64,000 bases of DNA from Prosthecochloris ethylica. GTDB lineage: Bacteria; Bacteroidota; Chlorobiia; Chlorobiales; Chlorobiaceae. A model generated the notes under the pieces. That model made no database searches. It saw only the letters and a program-made list of their open reading frames with translations, and was not told the DNA's origin. The translations under genes and the position numbers were made by a program. Below are positions 59,829-64,000 of the stretch, piece after piece (positions within the stretch are counted from its first letter, which is position 1; every line of letters begins with the position of its first letter). Location of the stretch: NCBI RefSeq assembly GCF_015234275.1, contig NZ_JADGII010000006.1, one strand, 5' to 3'.

Positions 59829-61694
59829 ATGACCTCTCTGCACATTAATCCGCCCGATTATGTGAAAAACAAGAAGCTCATCGAATGGGTCCGCCAGACC
59901 GCAGAACTCTGTCAGCCCGATGCCGTTCACTGGTGTGACGGTTCACAGGAGGAGTATGACGACCTTTGCCGCCAGATGGTCGACAGCGGTACGTTTATCC
60001 GTCTTTCAGATGAAAAGCGTCCCAACAGTTTTCTCTGCCGTTCCGATCCGAGCGACGTCGCAAGGGTCGAGGACCGGACCTTCATCTGCAGCCTTCGCAA
60101 GCAGGATGCCGGTCCGACCAACAACTGGGTCCATCCCAGAGAGATGAAAGAGACGCTCAACGGTCTCTATGACGGCTGCATGAAAGGGCGGACCATGTAC
60201 GTGATTCCGTTCAGCATGGGACCCCTCGGGTCTCACATCGCTCACATCGGTGTTGAAATCACCGACTCCCCCTATGTGGTCACCAACATGCGCATTATGA
60301 CCCGCATGGGCCGGAAGGTCATCGATCTGCTTGGGGAGGACAGGGATTTCGTGCACTGCCTGCACTCGGTCGGTGCGCCTCTCGAGCCGGGTGACCAGGA
60401 TGTCCCCTGGCCGTGCAACGACCGCAAATATATTGTGCATTTTCCCGAAGATCGTTCGATTATGTCCTTCGGCAGCGGGTACGGCGGTAACGCCCTTCTC
60501 GGGAAAAAATGCTTCGCTCTGCGCATCGCGTCGTCCATGGCCCGCGATGAAGGGTGGCTTGCCGAGCACATGCTTATCCTGTGTGTCGAGTCTCCCGAAG
60601 GAGAGAAGACCTACGTTGCTGCCGCATTCCCCAGTGCCTGCGGCAAGACGAACTTCGCGATGCTGATCCCTCCTGATTCGTTCGAAGGCTGGAAAGTGAC
60701 AACCATCGGAGACGATATCGCATGGATCAAGCCCGGTAAAGACGGGCGACTTCATGCAATCAACCCGGAGTACGGCTTTTTCGGTGTCGCTCCCGGCACT
60801 TCCGAGAAGACGAACGCCAATGCCATGGCGACCCTGAAGGAGAACTGCATTTTCACCAACGTCGCGTTGACGCCTGACGGTGATGTCTGGTGGGAAGGCA
60901 TGAGCAAAACTCCGCCCGAAGGGCTCATCGACTGGCAGGGGAATCCCTGGACGCCGGACAGCGACCGTCCGGCCGCGCATCCCAATGCGCGCTTTACCTC
61001 TCCCGCCAGCCAGTGTCCGTCGATCGATCCTGACTGGGAAAACCCTGAAGGGGTGCCGATCAGCGCCTTTATCTTCGGCGGTCGCCGCAGTGATGTCGTG
61101 CCGCTTGTCTACCAGTCGCCGAACTGGTATTTCGGGGTCTATCTCGCCGCGACCATGGGTTCCGAGAAAACAGCTGCCGCTGCGGGCAAGATCGGTGACG
61201 TTCGCCGTGATCCGTTTGCCATGCTGCCATTCTGCGGCTACCATATGGGAGACTACTTCAACCACTGGCTGCACGTCGGCCGCGAACTGTCGGATCCGCC
61301 GAGAATTTTCGGGGTCAACTGGTTCCGCAAGGACGAGAACGGCAAGTTCATCTGGCCCGGTTTCGGCGAGAACATGCGGGTTCTCAAGTGGATTGTCGAC
61401 CGCGTGCACGGACGGGCCAGTGCTGTGGAAAGTCCGCTTGGCTGGATGCCGAAGTACGATTCCATGGAGTGGAAGGGACTCGAAGACTTCTCTCATGAAG
61501 AGTTTTCCAAGCTCATGACCGTCGACCGTGAAGTCTGGAAGCAGGAGCTGCTGTCCCACGAGGAGCTCTTCGAGAAACTGTATGACAAGCTGCCGAAAGA
61601 GTTCGGTAACATCCGTGAACTTCTGCTGTCGACGTTCTGGCTGTCGCCGGAGCACTGGGCCCTTGCTCCCGAGCGGTTTACCGAGACCCACTGA
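59829..61694 (+). CDS. pckG: Phosphoenolpyruvate carboxykinase (GTP)
   Basis: A 621-residue GTP-type PEPCK converting oxaloacetate and PEP. The substrate and nucleotide motifs are clear: SMGPLGSHIAHIGVEITDSPYV-like region, FPSACGKTNFAMLIPP (kinase-1a loop with the hyper-reactive Cys), TIGDDIAWIKPGKDGR and the guanine-binding NWFRKDENGKFIWPGFGEN. In organisms with a reverse TCA cycle it balances PEP and C4 acids. It has its own strong terminator. Confidence 0.96.
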   Translation: MTSLHINPPDYVKNKKLIEWVRQTAELCQPDAVHWCDGSQEEYDDLCRQMVDSGTFIRLSDEKRPNSFLCRSDPSDVARVEDRTFICSLRKQDAGPTNNWVHPREMKETLNGLYDGCMKGRTMYVIPFSMGPLGSHIAHIGVEITDSPYVVTNMRIMTRMGRKVIDLLGEDRDFVHCLHSVGAPLEPGDQDVPWPCNDRKYIVHFPEDRSIMSFGSGYGGNALLGKKCFALRIASSMARDEGWLAEHMLILCVESPEGEKTYVAAAFPSACGKTNFAMLIPPDSFEGWKVTTIGDDIAWIKPGKDGRLHAINPEYGFFGVAPGTSEKTNANAMATLKENCIFTNVALTPDGDVWWEGMSKTPPEGLIDWQGNPWTPDSDRPAAHPNARFTSPASQCPSIDPDWENPEGVPISAFIFGGRRSDVVPLVYQSPNWYFGVYLAATMGSEKTAAAAGKIGDVRRDPFAMLPFCGYHMGDYFNHWLHVGRELSDPPRIFGVNWFRKDENGKFIWPGFGENMRVLKWIVDRVHGRASAVESPLGWMPKYDSMEWKGLEDFSHEEFSKLMTVDREVWKQELLSHEELFEKLYDKLPKEFGNIRELLLSTFWLSPEHWALAPERFTETH

Positions 61695-61720
61695 CGCCCG
61701 TTTATTTCGTGTGTCCCAGG

Positions 61721-61754
61721 CCGCAGCGGATGTGTTTCCGCTGCGGCTTTTTTT
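61721..61754 (+). terminator. Rho-independent terminator of pckG
   Basis: A perfect 10-bp stem CCGCAGCGGA with its complement, a 6-nt loop, then seven Ts, 26 bp past the pckG stop. Confidence 0.9.
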
Positions 61755-61850
61755 ATGCTTTTCCTGCCATCGCTCCTCTGCCGATATTGAATTGCTGCAT
61801 GCTGGGTACCGAGAAAATGCGTCCCCCGGGTTGCTTGTCTCGGATATTTA

Positions 61851-61874
61851 TTATATGATTATATGGTTATATAA
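61851..61874. promoter_or_regulatory. 24-bp AT-rich palindrome (candidate sulfur operator), site 5
   Basis: Arms TTATAT and ATATAA flank a 12-bp centre GATTATATGGTT, and a slightly wider inverted repeat TATTATAT/ATATAATA spans 61849-61876. It is identical to site 1 upstream of soxY at 21 of 24 positions. It ends 169 bp before the FadL-like start codon. Confidence 0.5.
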
Positions 61875-62043
61875 TAGTTTCCCCCATGTGCTTCTCTCTG
61901 TACTCAGGGTTTTCCCGCAGAGCTCCTCAAGGTGTTCCCTGCATGGTTTCCTCCGGTCGTCTGACCTGACGTGAAGCGCCGGGAGCGCGGTCGTTCTGCC
62001 ATATGGGGGTTTTGCTCAATCTGAAACCGGGAGGGTGGTGAGT

Positions 62044-63474
62044 ATGAAGAAGAGGCATTTCTCTATTGTTGCAATGGCGATCATGTGCGCGGTTCCGGCA
62101 GTGGCCCAGGCAACGAACGGCATGAACCTCGAAGGGTACGGTGCGAAGGCGCACGCCCTGGGCGGTACCGGTATGGCGTACGATACCGGCAACTCTGCGG
62201 TCATGATCAATCCCGCAACTCTGGCGTTCATGGATGAGGGCGTACAGCGTGTCGGGATCGGCCTTCGGGGCCTGCATCCGCATGTTTCATCGGAGTATGC
62301 CGGTCGGATCACCACATCAGGAGGGGACTCCTACTACATGCCATCGATATCGTATATGAGAAGGGACGGGAAGATCAGCTGGGGGGTGGCCCTGCTTGCT
62401 CAGGGAGGCATGGGGACCGAGTACGGTGAATCGTCCCCTCTTTTTTCCATGGGGCTGCCGGCGAGTGCGTATGGTGCCGGCGGTGAGGTGTCTGCGGAAG
62501 ATTATGTGATGCTGAGTGGAGAAGATATACGCTCCGAGGTCAGCATGGGGCGTGTGATGTTCCCTGCGGCCTACGACATTTCCGAACGGACCAGCCTGGG
62601 CTGGTCGCTTGATCTTGTCTGGGCAAGCATGGATGTGCTTATGGATGTCGACGGGTATACGTTTGCCGGATTTACACAAGGTGTCGGTGGTACGGTGAAC
62701 GGAAGCATGGCCCCTCTTCTCGCCGGCATGGGAGATGTCAACTACGCCCGGTTCGCGTTCAGCAACGATAACGAGTTCACCGGAGAAGCTGACGGGTACG
62801 GCTGGGGGGTGAAGGCCGGGATCATGCATAAGCTCACGGATCAGGTGACCATCGGCGTCTCCTACCATTCCCAGACACATATCACCGATCTGGAAACCAG
62901 CCGGGCATCGGTAGCGTTTGCCGTTCCCGACGGAGATGGCGGACCCACCGTCAGAACACTGAACGGGACCGTAACGGTGAAGGATTTCGAATGGCCGGAG
63001 ACCATGGCTGCGGGCATTGCCATTGCGCCTGACGACCGGTGGCTGTTTGCTCTGGACCTGAAGCTGTTGAACTGGTCGGCGGTCATGAAGGACTTCACCA
63101 TGGAGTTTACAGCATCGGATGACGCTTCGAACGGGATGTTCGCAGGTCAGGATGTCACGGTGTCGATGGACCAGGAGTGGGACGACCAGCTGGTGATTGC
63201 GCTTGGTGCCCAGTACAGGGCAAGCAATCTTCTCAGCCTTCGGGCCGGTGCAAATTTCGGCAGCAATCCCGTGCCGGAAACCTTTCTCAACCCGCTTTTT
63301 CCGGCTGTTGTCACCACCCATTACAGTTGCGGGTTCGGCTGCAGGCTTGGCGAAGGTCACACGATAGGCGGGGCAATCGTGTTTGCTCCCGACGTCACCG
63401 AAACGTCTGCACAGGGTGTACGCATCGAACACGGGCAGACCAACTGGTCGTTCAATTACAGCTATACCCTCTGA
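62044..63474 (+). CDS. OmpP1/FadL/TodX-family outer-membrane transporter
   Basis: A 476-residue outer-membrane beta-barrel. Signal peptide: KKRHFSIVAMAIMCAVPAVAQA. The mature N-terminus TNGMNLEGYGAKAHALGGTGMA and NPATLAFMDEG are hallmarks of the FadL hatch region. It ends in an aromatic strand (SFNYSYTL). The family moves hydrophobic compounds across the outer membrane. Substrate unknown. The upstream palindrome shared with sulfur genes hints at a sulfur-related cargo. GGGAGG precedes ATG 62044. Confidence 0.85.
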   Translation: MKKRHFSIVAMAIMCAVPAVAQATNGMNLEGYGAKAHALGGTGMAYDTGNSAVMINPATLAFMDEGVQRVGIGLRGLHPHVSSEYAGRITTSGGDSYYMPSISYMRRDGKISWGVALLAQGGMGTEYGESSPLFSMGLPASAYGAGGEVSAEDYVMLSGEDIRSEVSMGRVMFPAAYDISERTSLGWSLDLVWASMDVLMDVDGYTFAGFTQGVGGTVNGSMAPLLAGMGDVNYARFAFSNDNEFTGEADGYGWGVKAGIMHKLTDQVTIGVSYHSQTHITDLETSRASVAFAVPDGDGGPTVRTLNGTVTVKDFEWPETMAAGIAIAPDDRWLFALDLKLLNWSAVMKDFTMEFTASDDASNGMFAGQDVTVSMDQEWDDQLVIALGAQYRASNLLSLRAGANFGSNPVPETFLNPLFPAVVTTHYSCGFGCRLGEGHTIGGAIVFAPDVTETSAQGVRIEHGQTNWSFNYSYTL

Positions 63475-63481
63475 GCGGAAC

Positions 63482-63522
63482 AAAAAAAAGCCCCGAATGC
63501 AATCATCATCGCAGTCGGGGCT
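63482..63522 (-). terminator. Terminator of the dodecin gene
   Basis: An 8-bp stem AGCCCCGA/TCGGGGCT with an 18-nt loop. On the minus strand it is followed by a run of eight Ts. It lies 44 bp past the dodecin stop and 7 bp past the convergent FadL-like stop, so it may serve both. Confidence 0.75.
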
Positions 63523-63566
63523 GTAAACGGGCCCGGTCCTCCGGAGGGATCGGGACAATCAGCACA

Positions 63567-63779
63567 TCAGGTGTCGAGCGTAAAGCCGATCTTGACCGTG
63601 ACCTGCCAGTAAGCGATCTGGTTTTCCTCGACGTGGCAGCGGGTTTCGACGACCTCCACCCAGCGGATGTGGCGGATGGTCTCTGCTGCGCGCTGAACGG
63701 CGTTTTTGACTGCATCTTCGATGGTCGTGGTGGACGAACCGACCATTTCAATTTTTTTATACACGTGGGATGTACTCAT
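63567..63779 (-). CDS. Dodecin-family flavin-binding protein
   Basis: A 70-residue dodecin. The family pattern is VYKKIEMVGSSTTTIEDAVK, then NAVQRAAETIRHIRWVEVVE and the last strand YWQVTVKIGFTL. Dodecins form dodecameric hollow spheres that store or buffer flavins. The Trp of the IRWVEVVE segment fits the flavin-stacking residue. It is monocistronic, with a terminator, and its upstream region carries a half-copy of the AT-rich palindrome. Confidence 0.9.
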   Translation of the reverse strand: MSTSHVYKKIEMVGSSTTTIEDAVKNAVQRAAETIRHIRWVEVVETRCHVEENQIAYWQVTVKIGFTLDT

Positions 63780-64000
63780 GAATCGTGGTGATTTTGGTTT
63801 TCGTAAAACTCCGTTTGATCGGGGAGTTACCAGTTATATAGCAAATCGGGCGCGTTATCACAAGTGAGCCGGTTTGCGGCGGGGAGGTCGGAAAGCTGAA
63901 TTTTTTTGGTAGTCTCTTTCTGATGTGTTATTATATAACCAGATAGGATAGACCGCCAGACCCCGGCAGAGCACGCAAGCAGTTGTCAATCATCATTTAC
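63780..64000. other. Right-edge intergenic region
   Basis: A 221-bp gene-free stretch to the window end, probably the dodecin promoter and the start of a divergent unit. It holds two half-copies of the 24-bp palindrome: CTATATAACTG read on the minus strand (63831-63841) and TTATATAAC on the plus strand (63931-63939). No ORF is convincing. Confidence 0.5.

Larger units (their letters stand above)
61695..62043. other. Intergenic region between pckG and the FadL-like gene
   Basis: A 349-bp gene-free stretch. It contains the pckG terminator (61721-61754) and the candidate operator at 61851-61874. The final 165 bp before the FadL-like start codon show no other feature that I can see. I find no convincing small ORF. 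Confidence 0.6.

Noticed and set aside
60006..61691. 561-residue open frame opposite pckG
   Set aside because: It mirrors the third-codon-position GC bias of pckG. There is no family resemblance.
62317..63558. 413-residue open frame on the minus strand opposite the FadL-like gene
   Set aside because: It runs through the dodecin terminator and has no recognisable motif, whereas the plus-strand gene has a signal peptide and FadL hallmarks.
1..64000. Insertion sequences, prophage or CRISPR arrays
   Set aside because: No transposase, integrase, phage structural gene, Cas protein or regularly spaced repeat was seen on either strand.

Overview
The window looks like the replication-origin region of a green sulfur bacterium (Chlorobiota, Chlorobiales-type). 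Three things point there: a bacteriochlorophyll geranylgeranyl reductase (bchP), a full oxidative-type dissimilatory sulfite reductase cluster that includes the dsrT and dsrU genes of green sulfur bacteria, and a SoxYZ plus flavocytochrome c sulfide dehydrogenase module. These sit beside ordinary housekeeping genes. GC content is moderate, with AT-rich islands at the origin and in front of the sulfur genes. The genus cannot be fixed from the sequence alone. Region 1-7671: a partial membrane protein and a SRPBCC protein on the minus strand, purT on the plus strand, then a tight minus-strand run transcribed as rpmH, rnpA, yidD, yidC, a PAP2 phosphatase, a ROK sugar kinase and an RlmD-type RNA methyltransferase. 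Region 7672-12417: a chromosomal origin with clustered DnaA boxes on both sides of dnaA, followed by dnaN, recF and a DUF721 (DciA-like) gene. Region 12640-18423: a flavodiiron protein, a family-B DNA polymerase and mnmG, all on the minus strand. Two perfect parS palindromes flank mnmG, so the ParABS partition locus is here although parAB is not in the window. Region 18424-21252: soxY, soxZ, a lipoprotein monoheme cytochrome (fccA/soxE) and fccB/soxF. Region 21373-36321: secD, secF and a SurA-like isomerase, converging with gyrB; then yraN, rnhB, rng, dapD, ctpA, a DUF2499-DUF3593 membrane protein, bchP and glyS. Region 36513-52316: the sulfur-oxidation supercluster rhodanese-tusA-dsrN, then dsrC-A-B-L-U-E-F-H-T-M-K-J-O-P, then a fused siroheme-synthesis gene (dsrV-dsrW-hemD). 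Region 52408-63779: a large patatin-like protein, clpS, an LD-carboxypeptidase, atpDC, tRNA-Thr(CGT), a TlpA-like lipoprotein, GTP-dependent PEP carboxykinase, a FadL-like outer-membrane protein and a dodecin. How the genes work together: sulfide is oxidised in the periplasm by FccAB, perhaps handing sulfur to the unusual SoxYZ carrier. Stored sulfur is mobilised in the cytoplasm through the rhodanese, TusA, DsrEFH and DsrC relay to DsrAB. DsrL supplies or removes reducing equivalents, DsrMKJOP links to the membrane quinone pool, and the fused enzyme makes siroheme for DsrAB. The most interesting unexplained signal is an AT-rich 24-bp imperfect palindrome (arms near TTATAT, 12-bp centre, arms near ATATAA). 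It appears in front of soxY, in front of the rhodanese-tusA-dsrN operon, twice around the dsrN-dsrC junction, and in front of the FadL-like porin. It is a candidate operator of an undescribed sulfur regulon that would tie that porin to sulfur metabolism.
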